Positions 1-7,589 of a stretch of 64,000 nucleotides of DNA are shown here, piece after piece. How positions within the stretch are numbered: the first letter of the stretch is position 1; the number at the start of each line of letters is the position of its first letter. The notes below the pieces were generated by a model. That model made no database searches. It was not told where the DNA came from and saw nothing but the letters and a program-made list of their open reading frames with translations. The position numbers and the translations under genes are program-made. The stretch is from Ectobacillus ponti. Lineage in GTDB: Bacteria; Bacillota; Bacilli; Bacillales; Bacillaceae_G. The DNA lies in NCBI RefSeq assembly GCF_024294785.1, contig NZ_JANCLT010000005.1, positions 248,001 through 312,000 on the forward strand. Direction: 5' to 3'.

Positions 1-361
1 TTGGCTGCTTGCGCAAAGCCTCTACTTCTGCTTGCAGTGCCCGGAACTGCTCCAACGGGACGAACTGTGCAGAGTCTGCGGCTGAATCGGGCTTCTGCCG
101 GCTGCCGCGCAACTCTGCAATTTGCTGCTGCAGCTCCTCCAGCTGTGAAAGGGAAGCGAACTCCCCCGCAGGCAGGGCGGCAGCGGCAGCCTCTTGTTCA
201 GCCGCATATTGTTCCTGAATTTGCTGCATATCTTCTTCATTGAATATATAATGACCGAGTTTATTTTGTTTTAATTCAATGTTCAACTGGCGCACAATCC
301 GCTTCACAACCTTCGGGCTGACCCCCATCATTTCGGCAATCATCGGAGTTTTATATTCCAT
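1..361 (-). CDS. racA: RacA chromosome-anchoring protein, N-terminal part
   Basis: The frame runs off the window edge, so only the first 120 codons are present. Residues 1-45 form a MerR-like helix-turn-helix (MEYKTPMIAEMMGVSPKVVK, then a GHYIF segment), which is the start of RacA in B. cereus relatives. After about residue 60 the protein becomes Gln/Glu/Ala-rich and probably coiled-coil, as RacA does. RacA is known to bind origin-proximal DNA and to hold it at the cell pole through DivIVA during entry into sporulation. The start codon has a GGAGGGG site about 6 bases upstream. I saw no clear sigma-H promoter. The family call rests on the N-terminus only. Confidence 0.8.
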   Translation of the reverse strand, partial: MEYKTPMIAEMMGVSPKVVKRIVRQLNIELKQNKLGHYIFNEEDMQQIQEQYAAEQEAAAAALPAGEFASLSQLEELQQQIAELRGSRQKPDSAADSAQFVPLEQFRALQAEVEALRKQP

Positions 362-612
362 GGTAACCCCTCCACAAGTTTTGTTTACTTAACCATTTCT
401 CTGTTCCTGTAAGCATCCCTTCCAGCTTGACAAAACAAGTGCGGAATCGGCAAAGAAAGAAAAAATGCGCAGACGGACGCAAAAAATGTCGGGGTATGGG
501 GAGCTGTTTTACAGGAAAAGAAGCAGCTCCATGAACGCGAAAATGAGAATGAGAGACAACGAGGGCCTCATACATTAGAAGTAAAAACAGCAGGAGGTGG
601 CTCCTTGTCTGT

Positions 613-1899
613 ATGATACAGGCGGGGAAAACATATTTGGACATATTGATTGTATGTGCTTTAACCGGCATGACGGCATTTTTTGCAGTCAGTGAGACAG
701 TGTTGACGAAAGGACGTCAAGCGAAATCCCAAAAGGTAAAGGAGTATGCGGAGGATTATGTTCTGCTTTGCAGGTTTGGCATTGCTGTGTCAGCCATCCT
801 TCTTGGCTGGACCGGAGCGGCTGTTTGGAATCTCTTGCATGCTTGGCTTTTGGACCGGGGCGTGGGAGCGGCTGCTTCTTTTCTTGCTGCCGTTTGTCTG
901 AGTTGTGCAGCACTTTTGTATGTCATGCTCGGCATCTTGATCCCGAAAGCTTTTGCCGCGCGGCACGCGGAAAAATGGGGAGGGATTGCTGTTCCATTAC
1001 GGGGGATGCGCTGGTGCCTGTACCCGCTGCTGCAGCTGATGCGCTTGTGTGTATTTCTGCTGACAGGACAAAGCAAAGGCTTGGATGCAGCCGCCAGCCA
1101 GCCTGCCCATTCGGAGGAAATGCTGCGCGAGCTTGTCGCTGAGAGCTTTGAAAAAGGAGAAATCAATCATTCAGAGTATAAATATGTGCATAACATTTTT
1201 GAATTTGATAATCGGATTGCCAAGGAAGTTATGGTGCCGCGTACGAAGATGGCTGCGATGGATTGCAGCACCCCGCTGCGGGAAGCCATGAAAATGATGT
1301 CCCTTGAGCAATATACCCGCTATCCGGTATACGACGGCGATAAGGATCGTATTATCGGGCTGATTCATTTTAAGGATGTGTTTGCAGAGGCTGGTTACGG
1401 CGGCACGCAGTCAATCCGGCCGTATGTGCGTCCAATTATTCAAGTAATTGAATCCATGCCCCTGCAGGACTTGCTGGTGAAAATGCAGAGGGAGCGCACA
1501 CACATGGCCATTTTGGTCGATGAGTATGGAGGGACATCAGGGCTTGTGACAGTGGAAGATATTTTAGAAGAGATTGTCGGGGACATTCAAGACGAGTTTG
1601 ATGTTGATGAAATGCCAGAAATTCAGCATATTAATGAAGAGACCGCTGTTTTGGAGGGGAGGGTGCGGGTAAGTGAAGTGAACCGCTTATTCGGTCTGTC
1701 TATTGATGACAGCGAGGTGGACACCATTGGCGGTTGGCTGATGGCAGAGCATTTTGGCGCCGCGCAGGATGATTGCATTGAGGTGGATCGGCATACATTT
1801 CGCATCATAGAGATGGATGGACATTGCGCCAAGCGGATTGAGGTTACCAGATCCCCCCAAGAAGCGGCCAGGCTGATAGCCTTAAGGCAAGTTACCTGA
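613..1899 (+). CDS. CorC/HlyC-type membrane protein (CNNM + CBS pair)
   Basis: The 428-residue product has the usual three-part layout. A CNNM (DUF21) membrane domain with about four hydrophobic segments covers residues 1-130. A linker containing the conserved ELVAESFEKGEI stretch follows. Two CBS domains lie at about 195-320, beginning at the EVMVPRTKM motif, and a CorC/HlyC C-terminal domain lies at about 340-420. Family members are implicated in magnesium or other cation efflux, and the bacterial name hemolysin is historical. AGGAGG lies 15 bases before the ATG, longer than usual, but no better in-frame start exists. B. subtilis paralogues include YhdP, YrkA and YugS, and I cannot tell which is the orthologue. 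Confidence 0.88.
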   Translation: MIQAGKTYLDILIVCALTGMTAFFAVSETVLTKGRQAKSQKVKEYAEDYVLLCRFGIAVSAILLGWTGAAVWNLLHAWLLDRGVGAAASFLAAVCLSCAALLYVMLGILIPKAFAARHAEKWGGIAVPLRGMRWCLYPLLQLMRLCVFLLTGQSKGLDAAASQPAHSEEMLRELVAESFEKGEINHSEYKYVHNIFEFDNRIAKEVMVPRTKMAAMDCSTPLREAMKMMSLEQYTRYPVYDGDKDRIIGLIHFKDVFAEAGYGGTQSIRPYVRPIIQVIESMPLQDLLVKMQRERTHMAILVDEYGGTSGLVTVEDILEEIVGDIQDEFDVDEMPEIQHINEETAVLEGRVRVSEVNRLFGLSIDDSEVDTIGGWLMAEHFGAAQDDCIEVDRHTFRIIEMDGHCAKRIEVTRSPQEAARLIALRQVT

Positions 1900-1906
1900 G
1901 CGGAGC

Positions 1907-1932
1907 CCCGGCGGACGGGTTTGTCCGCCGGG
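1907..1932. terminator. Hairpin between convergent genes
   Basis: A perfect 10-bp stem (CCCGGCGGAC with its complement) and a 6-base loop lie between the ends of the CorC-type gene and the YueI gene. The T-tract is poor on both strands, so it may be a weak terminator or an mRNA 3' end stabiliser. Confidence 0.5.
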
Positions 1933-1938
1933 AGAATT

Positions 1939-2340
1939 TCAATGCCAGGAGTACTGTTCCCGCTTCCACACTTGATCATGCACAAAAATTTCAGCCCGGT
2001 CCACGGCAGAAGCATGTGCCAACAGCAGGCCAATTGGAGTGTCGTGCTTTTCATTTTGGACAATTGTAAAAGGGATATTCTTCTTGTTCGCCAACTGGAT
2101 ATACTTGGACAAGTATGAATAAGCAATGGATCCATTCAAGAGCATAGTCAGGGAAGCATTCTGCTGCAAACAGGACTCCAACTCCGGATACACGTTCGGT
2201 TCCATGACTTGTCCTTTTGTTAAAGCCAGTTCAGCCCGCTCGCGCAAGGATCCGAGATAGATGTGCCGTTCTTCCGGCTTATTCTCCCTGGACCCGTACA
2301 TTCCTTCTTGAAGATACTCTTCTATTTCCTTTGGCGACAT
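1939..2340 (-). CDS. yueI: YueI family protein (DUF1694)
   Basis: The 133-residue protein begins with MSPKEIEEYLQEGMYG and continues with KPEERHIYLGSLRERAELALTKGQV, the hallmark of the YueI/DUF1694 family. It has no signal peptide or membrane segment and is probably a small cytosolic protein. No biochemical function is established for the family, and some members have an L7Ae/L30e-like fold. The gene is convergent with the CorC-type gene and divergent from the sensor kinase that starts near position 2540-2582. Confidence 0.85.
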   Translation of the reverse strand: MSPKEIEEYLQEGMYGSRENKPEERHIYLGSLRERAELALTKGQVMEPNVYPELESCLQQNASLTMLLNGSIAYSYLSKYIQLANKKNIPFTIVQNEKHDTPIGLLLAHASAVDRAEIFVHDQVWKREQYSWH

Positions 2341-2581
2341 ATATGCACCTGCCTTTCCTTCTTACTCTGCGCGCCACACAAGAAAAACATACAAAGGATA
2401 TATATGAAATTATGAAATAATAGATTGATAATTCGGAATAATGCGCGTTCAAGCTCTTAACGCATTCCTTATTTTGTGATAAGATGCATAGTATATGAAA
2501 CGATTCCTCCGCTTGTCCGCAGCGGAAGGTTAGGGGGTCATTCCAATCGTCAGTGATATTGGACAGACATTTTGTACATAC

Positions 2582-3655
2582 TTGCTTGAGAACAGCGGGC
2601 AATTGATGCGAGAGTGGCAGGAAAAGGCTATTTTCGTTACTTATGATCCTTTTCAACAGGAAATGAGCGATAATGGGAGACAGCTGCTGTATTTCTTGGT
2701 GGACTTTCTTGCAGATGAGAGGCAAATTGAGGATTTGCGGCCGTTGTGTGATAAGATTGCGGCTGAGCGGGTACAAGCGTATGGGAAAATTGGTGATTTT
2801 GTGTATAATGCCAATATCGGCCGCAGTGTGCTGCTTGATGCCTTATGCCGCTTAGACGCGGGGAAATCGGAACTGCAAGTGCTGCTGCAAAAAATTCAGG
2901 AAAGCTTCGATTATTTTGTCTATTACACCGTGCTGACATACTCCGATATTGTTTCACGCAATTTAGAGGAGAAGCAGCAATTTATTGATGAGACACACAA
3001 GGAGCGGTTGACCATCCTCGGACAGATGTCAGCCAGCTTTGTGCATGAGTTCCGCAACCCGCTGACTTCCATCATGGGCTTTGTGAAGCTGCTGCGAGGG
3101 AGCTATCCTGACCTCCCTTATTTAGACATTGTCTCTCATGAGTTGGATCAGTTAAACTTCCGCATTTCCCAATTTCTTCTCGTTTCGCGCAAGGAAATGT
3201 GGGATGAAAAAGAAACCTTCATGCTGAGAGATTTATTTGGTGACATGATTCAATTCTTGTATCCCAGTCTGGTGAATGCGAACGTGGAGGTGGAACAGCA
3301 GTTTGTATCACCAATTCAGTTTACGGGATATCGAAATGAAATCCGCCAAGTTCTCCTGAACATCCTGATGAATTCCATTGATGCGTTAGAGTCAGTGGGG
3401 CGTGAACGAAAAATTGTGATTCGTGCTTTTGAGGACCAAGAGGGCATTCATATTACCATTCAGAATAACGGCCCTATGATCCCGGCAGATCGCATGCGAA
3501 CCATCTTCGAGCCGTTCGTCACGACGAAGAAGCTGGGTACAGGCATCGGTTTGTTTGTGTGCCGGAAAATTGTGGAAAAGCACCAAGGGAGCATTTCCTG
3601 TGAGTCGACACCGGAATGGACAAAGTTTATCCTTTCCTTTCAGAAGCAAATATGA
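2582..3655 (+). CDS. Sporulation sensor histidine kinase with HisK_N-type globin-like sensor
   Basis: The kinase has no membrane segments. The N-terminal ~135 residues resemble the HisK_N sensor fold known from B. anthracis BA2291. The kinase core follows: H-box with HEFRNPL, N-box (LMNSIDAL) and G-box (GTGIGLFVC). BA2291-type kinases feed phosphate into the Spo0F/Spo0B/Spo0A phosphorelay, so a sporulation role is likely. No response regulator gene is adjacent, consistent with an orphan phosphorelay kinase. The start is unsettled. The coordinate given is a TTG at 2582, but the frame is open back to 2534. An AUU at 2540 sits just after a good AGGGGG site and would add 14 residues. Confidence 0.8.
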   Translation: MLENSGQLMREWQEKAIFVTYDPFQQEMSDNGRQLLYFLVDFLADERQIEDLRPLCDKIAAERVQAYGKIGDFVYNANIGRSVLLDALCRLDAGKSELQVLLQKIQESFDYFVYYTVLTYSDIVSRNLEEKQQFIDETHKERLTILGQMSASFVHEFRNPLTSIMGFVKLLRGSYPDLPYLDIVSHELDQLNFRISQFLLVSRKEMWDEKETFMLRDLFGDMIQFLYPSLVNANVEVEQQFVSPIQFTGYRNEIRQVLLNILMNSIDALESVGRERKIVIRAFEDQEGIHITIQNNGPMIPADRMRTIFEPFVTTKKLGTGIGLFVCRKIVEKHQGSISCESTPEWTKFILSFQKQI

Positions 3656-3660
3656 TAAAA

Positions 3661-3685
3661 AGAGTCTACAGTGATGTAGACTCTT
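3661..3685. terminator. Bidirectional terminator
   Basis: The inverted repeat AGAGTCTACA-GTGA-TGTAGACTCT is flanked by A-rich sequence on the kinase side and T/A on the other. It serves the kinase and the convergent DUF4397 gene, whose stop codon it touches. Confidence 0.8.
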
Positions 3686-4445
3686 AGTTTGTCAGGAATA
3701 GAGCTTCAAGCTTTGGTTCTTTGCCTGTGAAGCCGACAGCGCAAATGGAATATATTTTGTTGGCTTCAATTTTGGCATCCGGGAGAGAAAGGACTACATC
3801 CTTCTTGCCGGCAAGGCGGACTTCCAAGTCGGTGACACCGGGACTGACCTGCAGGTATTCTGTGGCTTGCTTGAAGGACACGTTCGGCAGGATGACGTCT
3901 CCGCCCTGATTGGCAATGTCGACAGCCGGCGCATCCGGTGACAAGTGGATGAAGCGCACCTTTGCCTGGCCGTAAGGCAAATATGTGGAATCGGCAAATG
4001 CCAGCAGCTGCAGCTTTGCCGCATCTCCGGCAGCTGCAATCGTGTAGGCCATGTTGCTCATCACTGGCACAATAGCAGAAACTACAGGTGTTGTCTGAGT
4101 GCCTGCCGGGTATACGTCAATCCTGTATTGGCCTTGCGGAACGGCAACGTAGCTGCTGAATTGCTTAAACGTTACATTTTGCAGGGCGCGTTGCCCGTTG
4201 ATATACACATCGACGGCTGGGGCATTCGGTGAGGCGTGGAGCACGCGCACCTGTGCCGGCTGGGTGCCGGACGGCTGCTGCGGGGCTCGTCCTTGCTGAT
4301 AGGCGCGCGATAGCTTTTGCACTGCTTCATAGTGCTTCAAATAAAATTCCATATGCTTTTGGGGATCACTGTATTTATAGTAGCAGGCAAGCTGCTCATA
4401 CATGGCGGCTTCGAAGGCATAACGGTCTGTTTCTGTCTGGAACAT
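3684..4445 (-). CDS. DUF4397 domain-containing protein
   Basis: The 253-residue protein has two DUF4397 repeats. The first starts near VRVLHASPNAPAVDVYING (about residue 66) and the second near VRFIHLSPDAPAVDI (about residue 160). Each is a predicted beta-sandwich. The first ~55 residues are helical and Gln/Tyr-rich (YEQLACYYKYSDPQKH). There is no signal peptide, although many DUF4397 proteins are exported, so this one could be cytosolic or spore-associated. Function is unknown. A GGAGGTGG site precedes the ATG. The gene is monocistronic. Confidence 0.8.
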   Translation of the reverse strand: MFQTETDRYAFEAAMYEQLACYYKYSDPQKHMEFYLKHYEAVQKLSRAYQQGRAPQQPSGTQPAQVRVLHASPNAPAVDVYINGQRALQNVTFKQFSSYVAVPQGQYRIDVYPAGTQTTPVVSAIVPVMSNMAYTIAAAGDAAKLQLLAFADSTYLPYGQAKVRFIHLSPDAPAVDIANQGGDVILPNVSFKQATEYLQVSPGVTDLEVRLAGKKDVVLSLPDAKIEANKIYSICAVGFTGKEPKLEALFLTN

Positions 4446-4526
4446 AATTCCACCTCCTGTTTACTACTATATGTGGGGGCAGCAGGACAGTATGCAAATT
4501 TCTTTTCGTTGATAAGGAGGGATGGG

Positions 4527-4799
4527 ATGGATGAGCTGCTGTTGCTTGAGCAGTGGGATGTTTGGGTTCTCCTGGCGATTATCGGCGCTTCCTATGTGGC
4601 AGGCAAGTGGTCACGGCAGTTCTGCACCCGTCTCCCGGGCACATATGCTTCGCTGCATTTGCTGAACGAAGACACAAGGCTGCAGGCACGCAGGCAGACA
4701 GTGCCGCTTTGCGTGTTTGATATTCGCCAGCGCATTCTCTGCTCTGTAAAGCACAAATCGGCCCCTGATGGAGAGGAGCCATCCTTTTTGTTGCTGTGA
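4527..4799 (+). CDS. Small membrane protein of unknown function
   Basis: This 90-residue protein has one hydrophobic segment near the N-terminus (VWVLLAIIGASYVAG) followed by a basic, Cys-containing tail (RQTVPLCVFDIRQRI). A full AAGGAGG lies 6 bases before the ATG, and the gene ends 25 bases before the YidC-like gene, so the two are probably co-transcribed. I do not recognise the family. Short length, membrane anchor and location suggest a factor connected with the insertase, but that is only context. Confidence 0.6.
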   Translation: MDELLLLEQWDVWVLLAIIGASYVAGKWSRQFCTRLPGTYASLHLLNEDTRLQARRQTVPLCVFDIRQRILCSVKHKSAPDGEEPSFLLL

Positions 4800-4824
4800 T
4801 CATACACAACAAGGAGGATGAAGG

Positions 4825-5610
4825 ATGAATCAAAAACAATTCAGTTTGGCAGGACTTGGACTGGGGCTGCTGCTGTTGGCCGGCTGCAGTTCTCAGGGGG
4901 CCATTACACCACAGAGCAGCGGACTTTGGAACCACTATTTTGTATACCCAATTTCCTACGTAATCACGGAAATCTCCAGTTGGTGCGGTGACAACTATGG
5001 AATTGGCATTATTGTGATGACGCTGTTGATCCGGCTTGTGCTGGCTCCGCTTGCGGTCTATTTGAATGATAATAGCGTAAAGATGCGCGAGCTGCAGCCG
5101 CAGCTGAAAAAGCTGCGGGAGCAGTATGGCGCCAACGACCGTGAAGCACAGCAAAAGATGACGCAGGAGATGACAAGGCTGTATCGGGAGAATGGTGTGC
5201 ATCCCATGATGGGCTGTCTGCCTGCCGTTATTCAAATGTTCATTTTAATGGCGCTGTATAATGCGATTGTCCGGACAAAGGTGATTGCGGCACACTCATT
5301 TCTTTGGTTCAGTCTTGGGCAAGTCGATCCGCTGCACGTGCTGCCGGTGCTCGCTGCTTTGGCGACATTCCTGCAGTATGCGGCCATCAGCAAAGCATCG
5401 CATACCGGGGATAACCCAGCTATGCAGCAGCAAATGAAGGTGATGAAGTATGTAATGCCGGTCTTCATTTTCTTCACGGCCTTCCATCTGGCGGCAGCAA
5501 TCGGTTTATATTGGGTTGTCGGCAATACTTGGATGGCACTGCAGGCATTGTATATGGAACGGCGCCGGCAGCGCCTTGCCGCAGCAGCTGTGGCAGCCCC
5601 GGAAATATAA
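4825..5610 (+). CDS. yidC: YidC/Oxa1 family membrane protein insertase (lipoprotein)
   Basis: The 261-residue precursor has a lipoprotein signal peptide with lipobox LLAGC (Cys21) and then the YidC/Oxa1/SpoIIIJ core. The core has a first membrane helix (GIGIIVMTLLIRLVLAPLAV) carrying the arginine of the hydrophilic groove, a cytosolic helical hairpin (residues ~85-125), and later helices ending at AIGLYWVVGNTWMALQ. The enzyme inserts and folds membrane proteins with or without SecYEG. Gram-positive bacteria usually carry two copies, and the SpoIIIJ-type copy is needed for sporulation. This one lacks the usual rnpA-jag neighbours, so it is probably the second (YqjG/YidC2-like) copy. AAGGAGG precedes the start. 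Confidence 0.9.
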   Translation: MNQKQFSLAGLGLGLLLLAGCSSQGAITPQSSGLWNHYFVYPISYVITEISSWCGDNYGIGIIVMTLLIRLVLAPLAVYLNDNSVKMRELQPQLKKLREQYGANDREAQQKMTQEMTRLYRENGVHPMMGCLPAVIQMFILMALYNAIVRTKVIAAHSFLWFSLGQVDPLHVLPVLAALATFLQYAAISKASHTGDNPAMQQQMKVMKYVMPVFIFFTAFHLAAAIGLYWVVGNTWMALQALYMERRRQRLAAAAVAAPEI

Positions 5611-5615
5611 TATGT

Positions 5616-5648
5616 AAAACCCGCTGCAAGCTGTTTGCGGCGGGTTTT
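5616..5648 (+). terminator. Rho-independent terminator after yidC
   Basis: AAAACCCGC pairs with GCGGGTTTT around an inner GCAA/TTGC pairing, followed by a T-run. Confidence 0.85.
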
Positions 5649-5774
5649 TATGTGCTGCTTGGCGGAAGGCAAAGCTTTTTTTGTTTTCTGGGCGAATGCA
5701 CATACACATAAGCCCCTGTCCGACATACCTTGTGAGTGTAAACTAATTCAACACTATGTAAGGAGTGAAAAACT

Positions 5775-5918
5775 ATGTGGGGTTACGGATATCCTGGGTA
5801 TGGCTATGGGTATGGATATGGTGGCGGCTTCGGCGGCGGCGGTTTCGGTTACGGCTTCGCCCTGATCGTTGTGTTGTTCATTCTTTTGATTATCATCGGG
5901 GCGGCTTGGATTCACTAA
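5775..5918 (+). CDS. YjcZ-like Gly/Tyr-rich sporulation peptide
   Basis: This 47-residue peptide has an N-terminal half of Gly, Tyr and Phe repeats ([19 protein letters not shown]) and a C-terminal single membrane helix ([20 protein letters not shown]). That is the layout of the YjcZ/SscA family of small proteins made in the mother cell and found with spores. An AGGAG site lies about 9 bases before the ATG. It is preceded by the yidC terminator and appears to be a single gene. Exact function is unknown, and SscA in B. subtilis affects spore coat assembly. Confidence 0.8.
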   Translation: MWGYGYPGYGYGYGYGGGFGGGGFGYGFALIVVLFILLIIIGAAWIH

Positions 5919-6051
5919 TCCTCCGTGCAGAGCATCATTTCCATGTGCCGGTCAACCTGTGTTGATCGGCTTTTTTCTTTGGTTGCACCCTTGGATTTCC
6001 CCGCCGGCAGATACAAGGATGATATTTGCAGCTGCCCGTCCATGGTGTGCG

Positions 6052-6086
6052 GCAAAAAAAAAGGCACACCAGCGGCATGCCTTTTT
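6052..6086 (-). terminator. Terminator of copZ
   Basis: On the minus strand AAAAAGGCA pairs with TGCCTTTTT across an 11-base loop and the T-run extends to nine. It lies directly after the copZ stop codon. Confidence 0.8.
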
Positions 6087-6088
6087 CC

Positions 6089-6292
6089 CTATTGTACATC
6101 GTATCCTTGGTCCTCAATGGCTTCCTTCAAAGCTGCCAGGCTTACTGCGGCAGCATCGAAATCTACGTCCACTGTGCCCTGCTGCAGATTCACTGCCACC
6201 TTTTGTACACCTTGCAGTTCTTCTAACGCTTTTGTTACGGCAGCCTTGCAGTGGCCGCATGTCATGCCTTTCACCTGCAGAGTTGTTGTCAT
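6089..6292 (-). CDS. copZ: Copper chaperone CopZ-like (heavy-metal-associated domain)
   Basis: The 67-residue single HMA domain has the metal-binding motif MTCGHC (Cys12 and Cys15) and a predicted beta-alpha-beta-beta-alpha-beta pattern. CopZ proteins carry Cu(I) in the cytosol and hand it to the CopA ATPase. Here no copA lies in the window, so it may be a second chaperone or its partner is elsewhere. The start is the second of two in-frame ATGs, chosen because GGAGGG sits 9 bases upstream. The promoter contains a CsoR-like site, so induction by copper is likely. Confidence 0.88.
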   Translation of the reverse strand: MTTTLQVKGMTCGHCKAAVTKALEELQGVQKVAVNLQQGTVDVDFDAAAVSLAALKEAIEDQGYDVQ

Positions 6293-6326
6293 ACTTGATC
6301 CCTCCATACTTGATAGACGTATTTGT

Positions 6327-6356
6327 ATTATACATATAGGGGGTATGGGTGTACAA
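6327..6356 (-). promoter_or_regulatory. copZ promoter with CsoR-like operator
   Basis: On the minus strand, -35 TTGTAC (6351-6356) and -10 TATAAT (6327-6332) are 18 bp apart. The spacer holds ACCCATACCCCCTATATG, which resembles CsoR operators (TACC, C-run/G-run, GGTA). Copper-responsive derepression is the likely control. The assignment to CsoR is by motif and by the downstream gene. Confidence 0.6.
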
Positions 6357-6475
6357 GCGAAAAATGTGTGAACAGAAGAGGCGGGCTTATTTGACAATCT
6401 TGTAAAATCGGCGGGTATTGCACAGCAACTGCATAGTTTTGTTTTATAATTGAAAATAGAAGGGGAGTGAAGAGT

Positions 6476-6679
6476 ATGATGAACCACGGTATGATGGGCG
6501 GCATGATGCTGCTGTGGATTGTCGTGCTGGCGTTCTTATTTGTGGCTGTAAACCGTTTGTTGAATTTTAGCCGATATCGGTATGCTGAAATCTCTGCGGC
6601 AGAAGCATTGGACCTGCGGCTGGCAAAAGGTGAGATTTCCGCTGCTGAATATGACGAAATCAAAAACAGACTACTATAA
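6476..6679 (+). CDS. Small SHOCT-domain membrane protein
   Basis: The 67-residue protein has a Met/His-rich N-terminus (MMNHGMMGGMM), one membrane helix (LLWIVVLAFLFVAV) and a C-terminal SHOCT motif (LDLRLAKGEISAAEYDEIKNRLL). Such proteins are often found beside copper genes, and the Met/His cluster could bind Cu(I). The gene is divergent from copZ with about 180 bp between them. The ATG at 6476 is preferred to the GTG at 6467 because AGGGGAG ends 8 bases before it. No molecular role is established. Confidence 0.75.
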   Translation: MMNHGMMGGMMLLWIVVLAFLFVAVNRLLNFSRYRYAEISAAEALDLRLAKGEISAAEYDEIKNRLL

Positions 6680-6687
6680 GTGCAGTG

Positions 6688-6721
6688 GGAGACTCCAGGC
6701 GGCAGCGGAGTCTCCTTTTTT
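6688..6721 (+). terminator. Terminator after the SHOCT gene
   Basis: GGAGACTCC pairs with GGAGTCTCC across an 11-base loop and is followed by six or more T. Confidence 0.85.
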
Positions 6722-6946
6722 GCTCAGGTGTCAGGAGGCTTGAACCGGGAAACAAAAATAAAAAGACCAGATCCATTCCCTCCTTTACACAGTGGATCCG
6801 CTGCTGTCAACCTAAAACAAGCAACAAGATATGTTGTACTCCTGTAACAAATCAGCATATGTATACACATTTTCAGGAGCCGAGAAGTATTTTCCGCGTA
6901 ATAGGACAATACTGTGAACAGCAAGGGTTATAAGGGAGGATGTCCT

Positions 6947-7180
6947 GTGAACAACGAGCAGATCAATACAGATAAAATTAATATTCTCACCGCCGGCAGG
7001 GTATTTCTTAGTACGTTGAAAAATGGACTGCAGCATCTTGAGGACGATAAGACTATAGCGCAGTATGAGAAGGCAAAGGAAGTGCTGGTCCGGCTGATGG
7101 AGCAGGAGGCGCGGAACTGTGAAAGCTTTTTGGAAAAGTGCGAGGAGTTGGAGGCGGAGCTGGGAAAGCGTACGCATTAG
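6947..7180 (+). CDS. Hypothetical small helical protein
   Basis: The 77-residue protein is charged and predicted all-helical (EKAKEVLVRLMEQEARNC, then a Glu/Lys-rich tail), with no membrane segment and two cysteines. The GTG start follows AAGGGAGGA by 6 bases. An upstream in-frame GTG at 6914 has no ribosome site. I do not recognise the family. It stands alone between two terminators or gaps, and nothing nearby suggests a role. Confidence 0.55.
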   Translation: MNNEQINTDKINILTAGRVFLSTLKNGLQHLEDDKTIAQYEKAKEVLVRLMEQEARNCESFLEKCEELEAELGKRTH

Positions 7181-7247
7181 GCACGCGCAGACAAAAGCCT
7201 TTCTTGGGCATGTGCTGCAGCGGGAATGGCCCGGTTGCTTGTTCTTG

Positions 7248-7567
7248 CTAAGGACGGCAGCGGTCCTTTCTCGGTTGCGAAGGCCGTGACGAACATGCTG
7301 CATATGGTATATTCAATAGATTGATAGGGATTGAAGCTGTTATTGCTCCAATGCCAATGGACTGCAACAGATTACCAAAGGCAGAGGATGCTTTCTTCAA
7401 TACTGTAAAGTAATCTTCTTTTTTTATTTCAGCCTCAAGGCTGTCTGTATATGATTTTACCGTAAAAAATAGAAAAGCGCGCTCTGCCTGTGCGGTAATG
7501 AGAAACGTACTGTTGGGAAATAATAACTCCCATAAAAGGGTGGCTATGGCCTTCCCCAGACTATCCT
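7248..7567 (-). pseudogene. Coding-like frame without a normal start (possible gene remnant)
   Basis: In the 409-bp gap before the gerA operon the minus strand has a frame open for about 106 codons. Its translation looks protein-like (WELLFPNSTFLITAQAERAF, later TVKSYTDSLEAEIKKEDYF and a hydrophobic GAITASIPINLL). There is no ATG or GTG, only internal TTG codons and no ribosome site. I do not recognise the family. It could be the remains of a gene truncated at its 5' end where the germination operon now begins. The rest of the gap (7181-7247 and 7568-7589) shows nothing else. Confidence 0.35.
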
Positions 7568-7589
7568 ACGGAGACAGCAGGGGTTTATC

